Shown in pieces: positions 8,741 through 18,468 of a stretch of 64,000 nucleotides of DNA. Position numbers and translations under genes: made by a program. The notes below the pieces were generated by a model. The model saw only the letters and a program-made list of their open reading frames with translations, did no database searches and had not been told where the DNA came from. This DNA is from Bifidobacterium sp. ESL0800 (lineage in GTDB: Bacteria > Actinomycetota > Actinomycetes > Actinomycetales > Bifidobacteriaceae): positions 2,108,001 through 2,172,000 of the forward strand of contig NZ_CP113913.1 in assembly GCF_029395355.1 (NCBI RefSeq), written 5' to 3'. Positions within the stretch are counted from its first letter, which is position 1. Every line of letters begins with the position of its first letter.

Positions 8741-9472
8741 ATGGAATTCTCACTTAGCGCAAAGCTGGCGGCCGAGTTCATCGGCACGGCTTTCCTGATG
8801 ATATTCGGCAACGGCGCGGTCGCCAATACCGAACTGAAGGGCACGAAAGGCCACGGCACCGGCTGGCTCAACATAGCGATGGGCTATGGTTTCGGCGTCA
8901 TGTTCCCGGTGATGATGATTGGCTCGGTCTCCGGCGCGCATATCAACCCCGCGATGACCATCGGCCAGGCGGTCAACGGGCTCTTCCCGTGGAGCGAGGT
9001 GCTGCCCTATATCATCGCGCAGCTTCTGGGCGCGGCTCTGGGCCAGTTGATCATCTATATCACCTATCTTCCGTATTACAAGATGGAGACCAGTCCGGAC
9101 GCCATTTTCGCGACATTCAGCACCACTGAGGCCTCCGGCAACAAGGTCGTCTATTTCCTCAACGAGCTCTTCGGCACCCTCGTCCTCGTGCTCGGGGCGC
9201 TGTGCATGCTCTCCCTGCCTTGGGGCAAGAAGGACCCGGCCGCCGCGGCCATCGTCGTCGGCCTCATCGTCTGGGGCCTGGTGACCTCCATGGGCGGCTC
9301 CACCGGCCCCGGCCTCAACCCGGCCCGCGACCTCGTGCCGCGCTTCCTGCACTGGATCCTCCCCATCCCGAACAAGGGCGGTTCTCGCTGGGGTGAGGCC
9401 TGGATTCCGGTGATCGCCCCGATTATCGGCGCCATCATCGGTGCTTGGATCTTCAAGGTCTGCTTCGGCTGA
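8741..9472 (+). CDS. glpF: MIP-family channel, glycerol facilitator/aquaglyceroporin type
   Basis: The 243-residue protein has the two half-helix NPA motifs of the major intrinsic protein family, SGAHINPAMT in the first half and GLNPARD in the second. It also has the six surrounding membrane helices. The Asp directly after NPAR is characteristic of glycerol-conducting members, so it probably passes glycerol and other small neutral solutes as well as water. The ATG at 8741 is preceded by GAGGAGG. It is monocistronic, with a hairpin terminator downstream. No glycerol kinase gene is adjacent, so the physiological solute is inferred. Confidence 0.88.
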   Translation: MEFSLSAKLAAEFIGTAFLMIFGNGAVANTELKGTKGHGTGWLNIAMGYGFGVMFPVMMIGSVSGAHINPAMTIGQAVNGLFPWSEVLPYIIAQLLGAALGQLIIYITYLPYYKMETSPDAIFATFSTTEASGNKVVYFLNELFGTLVLVLGALCMLSLPWGKKDPAAAAIVVGLIVWGLVTSMGGSTGPGLNPARDLVPRFLHWILPIPNKGGSRWGEAWIPVIAPIIGAIIGAWIFKVCFG

Positions 9473-9546
9473 TTCCAAGGGTCCCGGATTGCTGAACGTG
9501 TATTTTCCGTAATCCAACGGTAAGCCAACGGTGAACCGACAATGGC

Positions 9547-9576
9547 GGCGCGACCTGCGATTCTGCAGATCGCGCC
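9547..9576 (+). terminator. Hairpin terminator after the aquaporin gene
   Basis: GGCGCGACCTGC pairs with GCAGATCGCGCC with one G-U pair, followed by a weak T-rich tail. The rest of the 300-nt gap to the next gene shows no supportable gene. Confidence 0.65.
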
Positions 9577-9772
9577 GTTGTATTGTTTGATATCCTTTGC
9601 CGGCTTGTAGTTAACAGAGGATGCGTTATCGAAAGTTGGGATACGAGAACTATCCGTTTCCGATTTCCTTGGTTTGCGAGGATTATGAAAAATGCTGGCC
9701 CATGAATTTTTCTCGTCATGAAGAATATCTATTATTGTCCCCATAACAGGGAAATCCGAGTGGGGGAACGAC

Positions 9773-11047
9773 GTGACACGTGAGCGACCGACGAACACGG
9801 GAACCCCACGCGGCAAGGGGACGGAAAACGGGCGGAAGACGTCTGCGAAGACCGGCAAAAGTGCGAAAAGCAGGGGAGCGGCATTGCCGATCGGAATTCT
9901 TCGGGCTTGTGCACGGTGGGTCGGCGGGGTCTTGCTTGCCGCGATCCGTGGATTCAATCACGCTGTGCGACGCGGCTTTCGGGCGTTTCGCGATTTCCTT
10001 GGATTGCGTAGGCCGAAGACTGCAGGCGGTTTGCACGGCTCGGCCGGCAAGAACGCTTCGCGCGCACGGAGAAAGGCGACACGCGGCGTCCGCAATCCAG
10101 ATCTTGACGGTGAACTTGGTATTTCCGAAATATCGCAGGGTTTCATCGGCTCGGTACTGGGTCAGGAAACCGATGAAGGTTCCGCGCGAAAGGCTTCTGC
10201 GCGATCGTCGGTAGATTCTGCCGCGTCGCGGCCTGTGCCAAAGTCTGTTTATCGTTTTCGCCGCATCGTCGTGCTGATGGTGGCGTTGATAGTGGTTGTC
10301 GCCGTCGTTTTCGGCTGCAGGGCGGTGATATCCGCGGTCCGCGGCCATGATGATTCTCCGACGCGGCAACATTCGTCTTCGGCCGTCTCAAAGGCCGATT
10401 CCCAGCGGGCCAGGCAGGTGAAAAAGCGCGGCAAAAGCAAGCCGCCGAAACCTGATTTGACCAAGGCGACCCCGTTGAAACCCCTGACCGATCAAAGCCG
10501 CGCCTCGATTCTCGCCACTGCGCAAAAGACGGTGGCGGCCAGCGGCAAGCCGGCCCAGCAATATTCCTATTGTGTGAGCACGAAGGGCAACGTGGGCGAC
10601 GCCAAGGTCGGACAAGTCTTCGAAAACACGATTTTCCGTACGCTGAACGACCCGCGTGGCTGGCCGCGTGCCGGCGCGACCTTCACGTACAGCGCCGATT
10701 CCAGTAGCTGCGATTTCGTCATCTATCTTTCGCAGCCGTCGCTGATGACCACGTTCTCGGGCAACTGCTCCGACGAATACAGCTGTCGCGTGGGCAACAA
10801 CGTCATCATCAACGTGGACCGTTGGAACGGCGCCACCCCGCAGATGCTGAACGCCGGGATGTCGCTTGACCGCTACCGCACCATGGTCATCAACCACGAG
10901 GTCGGCCATCGTCTCGGCCATATCGACAACGAACCTTCCTGCCAGGCTTCAGGAGCTCTGGCTCCGCTCATGCAGGAGCAGTCGATGGACCTGCGCGGCT
11001 GCAAGCCCAACGAATGGCCGTTGGATTCCGAGCTCTGGATCCAATGA
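9773..11047 (+). CDS. DUF3152 membrane-anchored metalloprotease-like protein
   Basis: This 424-residue protein has a long basic cytosolic N-terminus (1-160), one membrane helix at about 165-185, a hydrophilic linker, and an extracytoplasmic C-terminal domain of the actinobacterial DUF3152 type. That domain contains HEVGHRLGH at 375-383, a zinc-metallopeptidase-like HExxH with a further His, and four cysteines (about 330-415) that could form disulphides outside the cell. Proteolytic activity is inferred from the motif only. The start is GTG at 9773, preceded by the G-rich GTGGGGGAA. Its TGA overlaps the ATG of gluQ, so the two are translationally coupled. Confidence 0.8.
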   Translation: MTRERPTNTGTPRGKGTENGRKTSAKTGKSAKSRGAALPIGILRACARWVGGVLLAAIRGFNHAVRRGFRAFRDFLGLRRPKTAGGLHGSAGKNASRARRKATRGVRNPDLDGELGISEISQGFIGSVLGQETDEGSARKASARSSVDSAASRPVPKSVYRFRRIVVLMVALIVVVAVVFGCRAVISAVRGHDDSPTRQHSSSAVSKADSQRARQVKKRGKSKPPKPDLTKATPLKPLTDQSRASILATAQKTVAASGKPAQQYSYCVSTKGNVGDAKVGQVFENTIFRTLNDPRGWPRAGATFTYSADSSSCDFVIYLSQPSLMTTFSGNCSDEYSCRVGNNVIINVDRWNGATPQMLNAGMSLDRYRTMVINHEVGHRLGHIDNEPSCQASGALAPLMQEQSMDLRGCKPNEWPLDSELWIQ

Positions 11048-12669
11048 ACGGGCGGGCAACCAAGGTCGGCCGTTTCGCGCCCACGCCTTCTGGGCGGATG
11101 CATATCGGCAACGTCTACGCGATGCTGGCCGCGTGGCTTTCGGCGCACGAAGGTGATGGCGTCGGTGACGTCGTGCATAGGAATGGCAGAGACCAAAATT
11201 GTAATGCATCTGGAAGTCTTGGAGTTGAGCGTTCAGATGCTGCTAGTGTCGCGAATAAAGGAAGCCGGCAGGGCAACGCCAATGGCAAGGTGTTGCTGCG
11301 CATTGAGGATGTCGACGGACCGCGTGCGGTGAGAGACGCCGACAAATGGATCATGGACGATCTGCACTGGCTCGGGCTCGACTGGGACGACGAGCCGGTC
11401 TACCAGTCGCAGCGCACGGAGATTTACGAAGAAGCGTTGCGGGCGCTGAAATCGGTGGATATCGAAGATGTCGCCTTAGCCGATGGAGTTCATGCGGGTT
11501 ATGCGGGTTCGCAGAATTTTTCGACAGGTGACCTTGATGGTTCCGCCGATGCGTCGGATGGCCGGGATCGTTCGGCAGGTGATAGTGGTGGATCCGACGG
11601 CGCGTCGAATAGGCGGAATCGCTTGCAAGGCGAGGTTGTGCAAGATAATGCCGAACGCCCGTATTCCGGCAAAAGTGCGATTTCAAAAGGTCCGTTGGCC
11701 TCCGGTGATTTTCCGCTGGCCTACCCGTGTTTCTGCTCGCGTGCCGACCTGCGCGCGGCCTCGGCGCCGCAGGAGGGCGACCGGTTTCTGATCTATCCCG
11801 GAACGTGCCGGAAGCTGCTGGGCGAGCGACCCGACGAGGTGCGCTCGCGGCTGGAAGCGGGGAAGCGGCATTCGTGGCGTATCGCCGTGCCGGAAGAAGG
11901 CGCGCCGGGAAGCGTCGTCACGTTCGAAGACCGCGTATTCGGCCGGCAGCGCTTCGACTTGCCGCTTCAGGTCGGCGACACCGTGATTCGCCGTTCCGAC
12001 GGCATCTTCTCCTACCAGCTGGCGGTGGTGGTCGACGACCTGTTGATGGGTGTCAACGACATCGTGCGCGGCCGTGATCTGCTGCGTTCCACGGCCCTGC
12101 AGATCTGGATTCGGCGTGCGTTGGTCGACTCTGGTTTCGCTGCGAAATACGGGATTGGCGCTGAGGGTAATTCAGCCGAAATCAATCATCGGCGTAGCGA
12201 GTGTCGCGGTATATCGGAAACGGATAGGAGCCGGAAAGCAAGTAAACGTAACACCGAACAAGCGGATAATTCGCTTCGTTTTGATGATCGCAATGCTGTA
12301 AAACCAAATAATCCCGCAATCTGCTATACCAACGCAACGGCGGAACGCCCGGTCTATGCCCACCTTCCGCTGATCGACGACCCGAGCGGGGTCCGTCTGG
12401 CCAAACGCAAGCACTCGCTGGACCTCGGCGCGCTGCGTGCGGACGGGGTGAAACCGGAGCAGGTTATCGGTTATTGCGCGTGGCTGCTCGGTGTCCGTAT
12501 GCCGGGCTCTGTCCACATTTCGGACACCTCGGCTCCTGTTCCGTTGAGCGCTCGAGAAGCCTTGGAATGCTTTGCTTTCGACGATATTCGAGCCGACAGA
12601 TCCGATCGAATTTTGGCTCCGAATTGGGCGGATGAAGTTGACAGAGGCAAAAACGGAAGTGTAGCGTAA
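11044..12669 (+). CDS. gluQ: Glutamyl-Q tRNA(Asp) synthetase with three insertions
   Basis: The protein is a truncated glutamyl-tRNA synthetase lacking the anticodon-binding domain. The class I signature is FAPTPSGRMHIGN near the N-terminus, the KMSKS-like loop is AKRKHSLDL, and the zinc ligands of GluQ enzymes appear in CFCSRADLR and YPGTCRKL. Members glutamylate queuosine in tRNA(Asp). It is 541 residues, whereas the family is usually about 300. The excess sits in three hydrophilic low-complexity segments at about 36-82, 138-225 and 368-435, with codons less G+C-rich than the core. The ATG at 11044 overlaps the previous stop (ATGA). The insertions fall between conserved blocks, so the enzyme may still fold, but activity is unproven. 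Confidence 0.85.
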   Translation: MNGRATKVGRFAPTPSGRMHIGNVYAMLAAWLSAHEGDGVGDVVHRNGRDQNCNASGSLGVERSDAASVANKGSRQGNANGKVLLRIEDVDGPRAVRDADKWIMDDLHWLGLDWDDEPVYQSQRTEIYEEALRALKSVDIEDVALADGVHAGYAGSQNFSTGDLDGSADASDGRDRSAGDSGGSDGASNRRNRLQGEVVQDNAERPYSGKSAISKGPLASGDFPLAYPCFCSRADLRAASAPQEGDRFLIYPGTCRKLLGERPDEVRSRLEAGKRHSWRIAVPEEGAPGSVVTFEDRVFGRQRFDLPLQVGDTVIRRSDGIFSYQLAVVVDDLLMGVNDIVRGRDLLRSTALQIWIRRALVDSGFAAKYGIGAEGNSAEINHRRSECRGISETDRSRKASKRNTEQADNSLRFDDRNAVKPNNPAICYTNATAERPVYAHLPLIDDPSGVRLAKRKHSLDLGALRADGVKPEQVIGYCAWLLGVRMPGSVHISDTSAPVPLSAREALECFAFDDIRADRSDRILAPNWADEVDRGKNGSVA

Positions 12670-12695
12670 GCACCAATAACTAAACACTACAAACC

Positions 12696-12962
12696 GATGA
12701 AGCGGGGAAGTAGACGGAAACGCGCGATGAGCGAGCCTGGGATGGTGAGAGCCGGGACGAGATGCGAACCGTTGAGTGGGCCGCTGAGGGCGCACCGATT
12801 GGCTGGATTTCCGGCGATGAGGCTGCGACGTAAGGCATACGTCAGTTGCCGGGGATGTGTTGGCATTCCGATAAGGGCACGGGAGACCGTGAACCAAGGT
12901 GGCACCGCGGGCATATATTCGCTCGTCCTTGGCTGTAATTGACAGCTGGGACGGGCTTTTTT
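12696..12962 (+). promoter_or_regulatory. T-box leader (tRNA-Trp type) of the trp operon
   Basis: A T-box leader lies between gluQ and trpE. It starts with the typical GATGAAG...GAAGTAGAC segment. The Stem I base AGCGG (about 12702) pairs with CCGCT (about 12782), and UGG at 12777-12779 lies on the 3' side just inside it, as a Trp specifier would. The T-box sequence AAGGTGGCACCGCGG is at 12897-12911. Its variable base is C, which pairs with discriminator G73, as in bacterial tRNA-Trp. A terminator follows. Uncharged tRNA-Trp would stabilise the antiterminator and switch the operon on. The leader boundaries are approximate. Confidence 0.9.
12922..12962 (+). terminator. Attenuator hairpin of the trp T-box
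   Basis: GCTCGTCCTTGGCTG pairs imperfectly with CAGCTGGGACGGGC and is followed by TTTTTT. It competes with the antiterminator formed by the T-box sequence just upstream, so control is at the level of transcription. Confidence 0.88.
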
Positions 12963-12999
12963 AGTCCCTGAACGAGGCGGAAGCCTTCAGGAGGTGCCC

Positions 13000-14589
13000 A
13001 TGGTGAACGTGAGTGCGGGAACTGGTGCGGGTTCGAACGGCGATGCGGCCGTGCGAGGTGCTGCCGGCGACGAAAGCCGTTACGCTGGCATTCGGCCGAC
13101 GCTTGACGAAGTACGCGACATGGCTGGTACCGGCAAGTATCACCGGATTCCTGTGATGCGCGAACTGCTCGCCGACCGCCTGACCACCATCGAGGCCATG
13201 CGCCGGGTGCGTGCCGCTTCCAATCACTGCTTCCTGCTGGAAAGCGCCGAAGCCGACCAGCGCATGGGGCGCTATAGCTTCCTCGGTTTCGCGCCGACGC
13301 TCGAACTGACCTGCAAGGCCGGTGACCTGCGTATCAAGCGTGTGGCTCCTGCTGAATCTTCGGACGGCGACGTCGTGGTCGAGCACGCGCACGTCGACCA
13401 CCCAAGTGACGCGATTCGCAAGGTGCTTGCCCAGTATTCCAGCCCTCGCCTCGAAGGCTTCCCGCCATTTGCCGGCGGCTTGGTGGGCTATTTCTCCTTC
13501 GGCTATTTCGCCTACGCCGAGCCGACATTGCGGCAGGAAACCCGCGATCCCAAGGCGTTGCCCGATGTCGACCTCATGCTCTTCGACCAGCTCATTTCCT
13601 TCGATTCCTACCGTCAGCGCCTCCAGCTCATCGCCGGTGTCGATACCAGCGATGTGGATGCCTCCTACGAGCGTGCGGTCGCCAAAATCGAACAAATGCA
13701 GCAGATTCTCGAGCGCGGCGAACGTTACAATTTCAAGCCGCTGGAGCTTCAAGGCGACCTCACGCTGACGCTCGACCGCGAGCAGTATGGCTCGATGATC
13801 AGGACGGCGAAGGAACACATCTACGCCGGCGACATCTTCCAGGTCGTACTTTCCAACCCCAGCACCGCTCGGGCTTCCGGCAGCCTGTTCGACGCCTACC
13901 GTCTTATGCGGGCCGAAAACCCGAGCCCTTACATGGTCTTCATGTCCAGCGACGACATCGAAATCGCTGCCGCTTCGCCCGAAACACTGGTACGGCTCGA
14001 AGACGGCAAGCTGCTCACCTATCCGCTCGCCGGAACGCGTCCGCGCGGCGCGACGCCGGAAGAAGACAAGCGCATCGAGCAGGATTTGCTGAGCGACGAG
14101 AAGGAACTGGCCGAGCATAACATGCTGGTCGACCTCGGGCGCAACGACATCGGCCGCGTCGCGCAGCTCGGCAGCGTCGAAGTCGAGCGGCTGCACGATA
14201 TCCTGCGGTTCTCGCATGTCATGCATATCGGTTCCACGGTTGCGGGCAAGCTCGCGCCTGGCAAAGACGCGCTCGACGTCATCGACGCGGTGCTGCCGGC
14301 CGGCACGCTTTCCGGAGCCCCGAAAATCCGCGCTTGCCAGATCATCGCGGAACTTGAGCAGGCTCCGCGCGACATCTACGGCGGCGCCATCGGCTACCTC
14401 GATTTCTCCGGCAACCTCGACACCTGCATCGGCATCCGCCTGGCGTTCAAGCACGACGGCAAGGTGACGGTGCAATCCGGGGCGGGCATTGTGGCCGATT
14501 CCGACCCGGACAAGGAATTTGAGGAATGCCGCAACAAGGCGCTCGCCGTTGTGGACGCCATCAACCAAGCGAACGGAGGTCTGAAATGA
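13000..14589 (+). CDS. trpE: Anthranilate synthase component I
   Basis: The 529-residue chorismate-binding enzyme makes anthranilate with TrpG, the first step of tryptophan synthesis. The LLESAE motif near residue 80 belongs to the allosteric Trp site, so feedback inhibition is likely. The catalytic half has the conserved block GTRPRGATPEEDKRIEQD and then VDLGRNDIGRV. A non-conserved Gly/Ala-rich stretch of about 30 residues precedes the family start. ATG 13000 is chosen over GTG 12994 because AGGAGG ends just before it at 5-nt spacing. It is the first gene after the T-box leader, and its TGA overlaps the trpG ATG. Confidence 0.97.
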   Translation: MVNVSAGTGAGSNGDAAVRGAAGDESRYAGIRPTLDEVRDMAGTGKYHRIPVMRELLADRLTTIEAMRRVRAASNHCFLLESAEADQRMGRYSFLGFAPTLELTCKAGDLRIKRVAPAESSDGDVVVEHAHVDHPSDAIRKVLAQYSSPRLEGFPPFAGGLVGYFSFGYFAYAEPTLRQETRDPKALPDVDLMLFDQLISFDSYRQRLQLIAGVDTSDVDASYERAVAKIEQMQQILERGERYNFKPLELQGDLTLTLDREQYGSMIRTAKEHIYAGDIFQVVLSNPSTARASGSLFDAYRLMRAENPSPYMVFMSSDDIEIAAASPETLVRLEDGKLLTYPLAGTRPRGATPEEDKRIEQDLLSDEKELAEHNMLVDLGRNDIGRVAQLGSVEVERLHDILRFSHVMHIGSTVAGKLAPGKDALDVIDAVLPAGTLSGAPKIRACQIIAELEQAPRDIYGGAIGYLDFSGNLDTCIGIRLAFKHDGKVTVQSGAGIVADSDPDKEFEECRNKALAVVDAINQANGGLK

Positions 14590-15185
14590 TCACCATCGTC
14601 GACAATTACGATAGCTTCTCCTACAACCTCTACCAGCTCATCGGCTCCATCGACCCGGATGTGCGCGTGGTGCGCAACGACGATCTCGACGTCGCCGGGC
14701 TGGCCGCGTTGGGCTCCGACGGCATCGTGCTTTCGCCGGGGCCGGGCAAGCCCGCGGACGCAGGCATCTGCGAAGACGTGGTGCGCGAGATGGGCGGGAA
14801 GGTGCCGATTCTGGGCGTCTGCCTCGGCCATCAGGCCATCTGCGAGGCGCTGGGCGGCAAGGTCGTTCCCGCCGCCGAGCTGATGCACGGCAAGGCCTCG
14901 CCGGTCGAGCTCGATAACGATTGTCCGCTGTTCGCCGGGATGCCCTCCGAGATTCAGGCCGCGCGTTACCACTCGCTTGAGGCGGACAAGGCGACGTTGC
15001 CGGAGACGTTGCGTGTCGTGGCCCGCACGCTCGGAACCGACGAAATCATGGCCGTCTCCCACGTCGCCGATCCGACGTTCGGCGTCCAGTTCCATCCCGA
15101 AAGCATTCTGACCCCGCAGGGCTCGCAGATACTCAGGAATTTCATCGATGTGGTCGACCGATGGCGGGTCGGCAAGCGCCGGTGA
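14586..15185 (+). CDS. trpG: Anthranilate synthase component II (glutamine amidotransferase)
   Basis: This 199-residue class I amidotransferase supplies ammonia from glutamine to TrpE. The oxyanion segment is LSPGPGKPADAG, the catalytic Cys sits in GVCLGHQAI, and the His-Glu pair is in FGVQFHPESI. The start codon overlaps the trpE stop (ATGA), which favours equal synthesis of the two subunits. It is a stand-alone subunit, not fused to trpD. The 146-nt gap after it is the largest break in the first half of the operon and contains a short A+T-rich repeat. Confidence 0.97.
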   Translation: MITIVDNYDSFSYNLYQLIGSIDPDVRVVRNDDLDVAGLAALGSDGIVLSPGPGKPADAGICEDVVREMGGKVPILGVCLGHQAICEALGGKVVPAAELMHGKASPVELDNDCPLFAGMPSEIQAARYHSLEADKATLPETLRVVARTLGTDEIMAVSHVADPTFGVQFHPESILTPQGSQILRNFIDVVDRWRVGKRR

Positions 15186-15265
15186 GCGGCCGTTGAGCCG
15201 ATAACCAAGACGGTCGGTTCGGCAAGCGGGATGTCAACGGTTTGCTCATCGATATCGATAGTCAT

Positions 15266-15313
15266 CAATCAATAAACCAATAAGTAAGTCAATCAATAAG
15301 TAAGTAAATCAAT
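15266..15313 (+). repeat. A+T-rich tetranucleotide-like repeats between trpG and trpD
   Basis: The words CAATAAGTAAGT and AATCAAT recur two to four times in about 48 nt, just before the trpD ribosome-binding site. They probably arose by slippage. They could keep the trpD start region unstructured. Confidence 0.6.
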
Positions 15314-15331
15314 CACAAGGGAGTAATCAAC

Positions 15332-16378
15332 ATGATCAGTGAAGCAATCGTCAAAATCGTCAACAAGCACGACCTCACCTACGACGAGGCCTACCAGGCC
15401 ATGAAGGAGATCATGGGCGGCAAATCGACGCCGACCCAGAACGCGGCCTTCCTCGCGGCGCTTTCCACCAAGTCGGCCGAGGCCGAGACCATCGACGAGA
15501 TCGCGGGCTGCGCGGCGGCCATGCGCGAACTGGCCACCCCGGTGCCGCACCCCGGCATCGAGACCATCGACATCGTCGGCACCGGCGGCGACGGCGCCAA
15601 CACCTTCAACATCTCCACCACCGCGGCGCTGATTTCCGCGGCCGCCGGAGCCCACGTGAGCAAACACGGCAACCGTGCGGCCAGCTCACAGTGCGGCACC
15701 GCCGACTGTCTCGAAGCCCTCGGCGCGAACATCTCGCTGTCGCCTGACGAGGCGCTCGACCTGCTCAAGGCCGACAACTTCACCTTCCTCTTCGCCCAGC
15801 GCTACCACACCGCGATGCGCTACGTCGGTCCGATCCGCAAGGAGCTCGGCTTCCGCACCGTCTTTAACATCCTCGGGCCGCTGACCAACCCCGCCCGTCC
15901 CGAGTACTTCCTGCTGGGCGTCTACGACGAATACCTCGTCGAGCCCATCGCCCACGTGCTCGAAAGCCTTGGCGTGCGTCGCGCGCTGGTCGTCTACGGC
16001 CGCGACAAGATGGACGAGGTCTCGCTTTCCGCCGAAACCGCGGCTTGCGAGCTGCGTGACGGCGAATACCATCCGATGACCCTGACCCCGGAGGAATTCG
16101 GCCTGACCCGCTGCACCAAGAAGGATCTGCTGGGCGGCACCCCACCGCAGAACGCCGAGATCACCCGCGCCATCCTGGGTGGCAAGGAGACTGGTCCGAA
16201 GCTCGAGGCCGCGCTGTTCAACGCCGCCTGCGCGCTTTACGTTTCGGGCGTCGCCTCGTCGATCGGTGAGGGCGTAGAACTGGCCCGCGAGCAAATCACC
16301 TCCGGTGCCGCGATGAAGACGCTCGAGGCGTTCGTCGCCGGTTCGCAGAAGTTCGCCAAGGCCGATGCGGATAAGTAG
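15332..16378 (+). CDS. trpD: Anthranilate phosphoribosyltransferase
   Basis: The 348-residue enzyme transfers the phosphoribosyl group of PRPP to anthranilate. The PRPP-binding glycine motif [15 protein letters not shown] is at about 83-97, and [15 protein letters not shown] follows, both hallmarks of TrpD. Length is normal for the family. AGGGAG precedes the ATG by about 8 nt. It is separated from trpG by a short repeat region and from trpC by 55 nt, with no terminator in between, so it is read as part of the trp operon. Confidence 0.97.
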   Translation: MISEAIVKIVNKHDLTYDEAYQAMKEIMGGKSTPTQNAAFLAALSTKSAEAETIDEIAGCAAAMRELATPVPHPGIETIDIVGTGGDGANTFNISTTAALISAAAGAHVSKHGNRAASSQCGTADCLEALGANISLSPDEALDLLKADNFTFLFAQRYHTAMRYVGPIRKELGFRTVFNILGPLTNPARPEYFLLGVYDEYLVEPIAHVLESLGVRRALVVYGRDKMDEVSLSAETAACELRDGEYHPMTLTPEEFGLTRCTKKDLLGGTPPQNAEITRAILGGKETGPKLEAALFNAACALYVSGVASSIGEGVELAREQITSGAAMKTLEAFVAGSQKFAKADADK

Positions 16379-16433
16379 AAATTGCGATATCCGATATCGG
16401 CTTCGATACCAACGATAAGAAGGTGCAAGAGTA

Positions 16434-17285
16434 ATGGCTGATTCCGAGAATATTCTCCAGCGTATCGCCGCGAAAACCCGCGAGCGTGTGGCTGAGGAAA
16501 AGACGCAGACTCCGCAGAGCGAGGTGGAGGCGCAAGCCCGTGAGGTCGCCGCGCAAAAGGTTGCGGCGGGGGAGACCGGCAACGCGGCGTTTCCGTTCGA
16601 ACGCGCGTTGAAGGCTCCGGGCATGAGCTTCATCTGCGAGCTCAAACGCGCTTCGCCCAGCAAGGGCCTGATCGCGCCGGACTATCCCTACCTCAGCATC
16701 GCCCGCGATTATGAAAAGGCCGGGGCGGCGGCCATCAGCTGCCTGACCGAGCCGACATGGTTCAAGGGTTCCGACGAGCATCTGCGGCAGGTCGCGGCGG
16801 CGGTCAGCATTCCGGTGCTGCGTAAGGATTTCATCGTCGACGAGTACATGATTTTCCAGGCCCGTGCGTGCGGTGCTTCGGCCGTGCTGCTCATCTGCTC
16901 GATTTTGAGCGACCGGCAGATCGCGGATTACGTCGCGCTCGCGCACGAGCTCGGCATGAGCGCGCTCGTGGAGGCCTACCAACCCGACGAGGTGCCGCGA
17001 GCGATGGACGCCGGCGCGCGGATTATCGGTGTCAACAACCGCGACCTGCGCAATTTCGAGGTGGATTTCGAACGCAGCCTGCGTCTGCGCCCGACCGTCG
17101 GCCCGGACCGCGTGTTTGTTTCGGAATCCGGCGTATACACTCGTGCCGATGTGGCGCGGCTCGAGGCGGCCGACGTGGACGCGGTGCTGATCGGTGAGAC
17201 GCTGATGCGTTCGCCGGACAAGGCCGCGGCGCTCGCGGAACTTCGTGGCAGCGCCGCCGATAGCGCGACGGTAGCTGGTAAGTAA
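16434..17285 (+). CDS. trpC: Indole-3-glycerol phosphate synthase
   Basis: The 283-residue TIM-barrel enzyme closes the indole ring. The catalytic Lys/Glu motif FICELKRASPSKG is at about 65-77. The second conserved Lys is in VLRKDFIVDEY, and the phosphate-binding end is seen in VNNRDLRNFEVD and FVSESGV. It is slightly longer than usual because of an Ala/Glu/Gln-rich N-terminal stretch (about 20-45). The PRAI activity is not fused to it but encoded by the next gene. Confidence 0.96.
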   Translation: MADSENILQRIAAKTRERVAEEKTQTPQSEVEAQAREVAAQKVAAGETGNAAFPFERALKAPGMSFICELKRASPSKGLIAPDYPYLSIARDYEKAGAAAISCLTEPTWFKGSDEHLRQVAAAVSIPVLRKDFIVDEYMIFQARACGASAVLLICSILSDRQIADYVALAHELGMSALVEAYQPDEVPRAMDAGARIIGVNNRDLRNFEVDFERSLRLRPTVGPDRVFVSESGVYTRADVARLEAADVDAVLIGETLMRSPDKAAALAELRGSAADSATVAGK

Positions 17286-17399
17286 GAGACGAAATGATGA
17301 ATAATCCGGCGGCATCCGCCGCAACCGTTCCTGCAGGTCGCATGCCAGGCAGTTTGTCCGTTCGAGGGTTATTCGTGACTGGGAATGAGAGGTAGTGCG

Positions 17400-18218
17400 A
17401 TGAATGATTCGATGGCATCGCTTCGCTCCGCGTCTTTGGAATCGTCCGATAACGGTGTGCCATTTGAAGATGACGCCATGGTTGCTCATGCCATTGCGGA
17501 CAATACGGTTTCGCTTGCTAACACGGTTGACGTGGATGTTGCAAATGTCGCAAATGGTTGCAAAGTCAAGCTTTGCGGGCTCAGACGCGAGCAGGATATG
17601 GACGCCGCTCTGGCGGCCGGTCCCGATGCCGTCGGATTCATCATCGATTTCCCAAAATCGCATCGTTCGATTTCTCCCGAGCGTGTGGCCGAGCTGGTGA
17701 GGTATATGAAGGCTCGGGCTGTCGAAACCGGTGTAAAACCGCCGGCCGCGGTAGGAGTGTTCGTCGACCAACCGGCCGAGCACGTGGCTGCCGTCGCGCG
17801 TGACGCCGATCTTGATACGGTTCAGCTGCACGGGCACGAGGACGAGGATTATCTTGCCGAGTTGCGTGAGCTCGTAACGTTGCCGATTATGCAGGCGTTC
17901 AAGGTTCACGAGGTCTTGGATGTGGTTCGTGCCGTTGAATCGTCGGCCGATCTTATCCTGCTCGACGCCGGTGCGGGTGACGGCAGGACCTTCGATTGGT
18001 CGCTGGTGGCTGAGGTCGAGCGTCCGTTCGTGCTCGCCGGTGGCTTGTCCGCCGAAAACGTGGCCGCGGCCATCCGCGCGACCCATCCGTTCGGAGTCGA
18101 TATGAGTTCCGGCGTCGAAACCGACCGTCTCAAGGACCCGGCCAAGATGCTCGCCGCGGTCAAGGCGGTGCGCGAACTGTCGAATACTGCGAAAGCGGGT
18201 GGTGCGTATGGTCGATAA
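17400..18218 (+). CDS. trpF: Phosphoribosylanthranilate isomerase with N-terminal extension
   Basis: The TIM-barrel isomerase converts phosphoribosylanthranilate to CdRP. The family start is recognisable only at about residue 53 (KVKLCGLRREQDMDAAL, with the catalytic Cys). The rest follows the family: FPKSHRSISPE, VQLHGHED and LLDAGAG, then SGVETDRLKDP. The first 50 or so residues are a hydrophilic, low-complexity Asp/Ala/Val/Asn stretch without family counterpart. ATG 17400 is used because AGAGG precedes it by about 7 nt; an in-frame ATG at 17385 is also possible. Many actinobacteria lack trpF and use PriA, so a dedicated TrpF inside the operon is notable. Confidence 0.92.
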   Translation: MNDSMASLRSASLESSDNGVPFEDDAMVAHAIADNTVSLANTVDVDVANVANGCKVKLCGLRREQDMDAALAAGPDAVGFIIDFPKSHRSISPERVAELVRYMKARAVETGVKPPAAVGVFVDQPAEHVAAVARDADLDTVQLHGHEDEDYLAELRELVTLPIMQAFKVHEVLDVVRAVESSADLILLDAGAGDGRTFDWSLVAEVERPFVLAGGLSAENVAAAIRATHPFGVDMSSGVETDRLKDPAKMLAAVKAVRELSNTAKAGGAYGR

Positions 18219-18468
18219 TCCAAAAGCATTTGTCGTAAGCAATTCGGGAGCATGGTTGCATCGGCACCGACGCAAACGTGACGAATATCGTCGATGGCGG
18301 CTGCCCGCCTGATAATCCTGCAAAACGAATCCGAACAGAATGATTGGCAGCACTGCCGATCGCCAACAAAAACCAATTTGGGTATCCGCAATCGGAAATC
18401 CAACCGAACAAAACCGTCAACCAGCAATACAATCAACGGTTATAGCTGTTAGATAAAAGGAGCAAATC

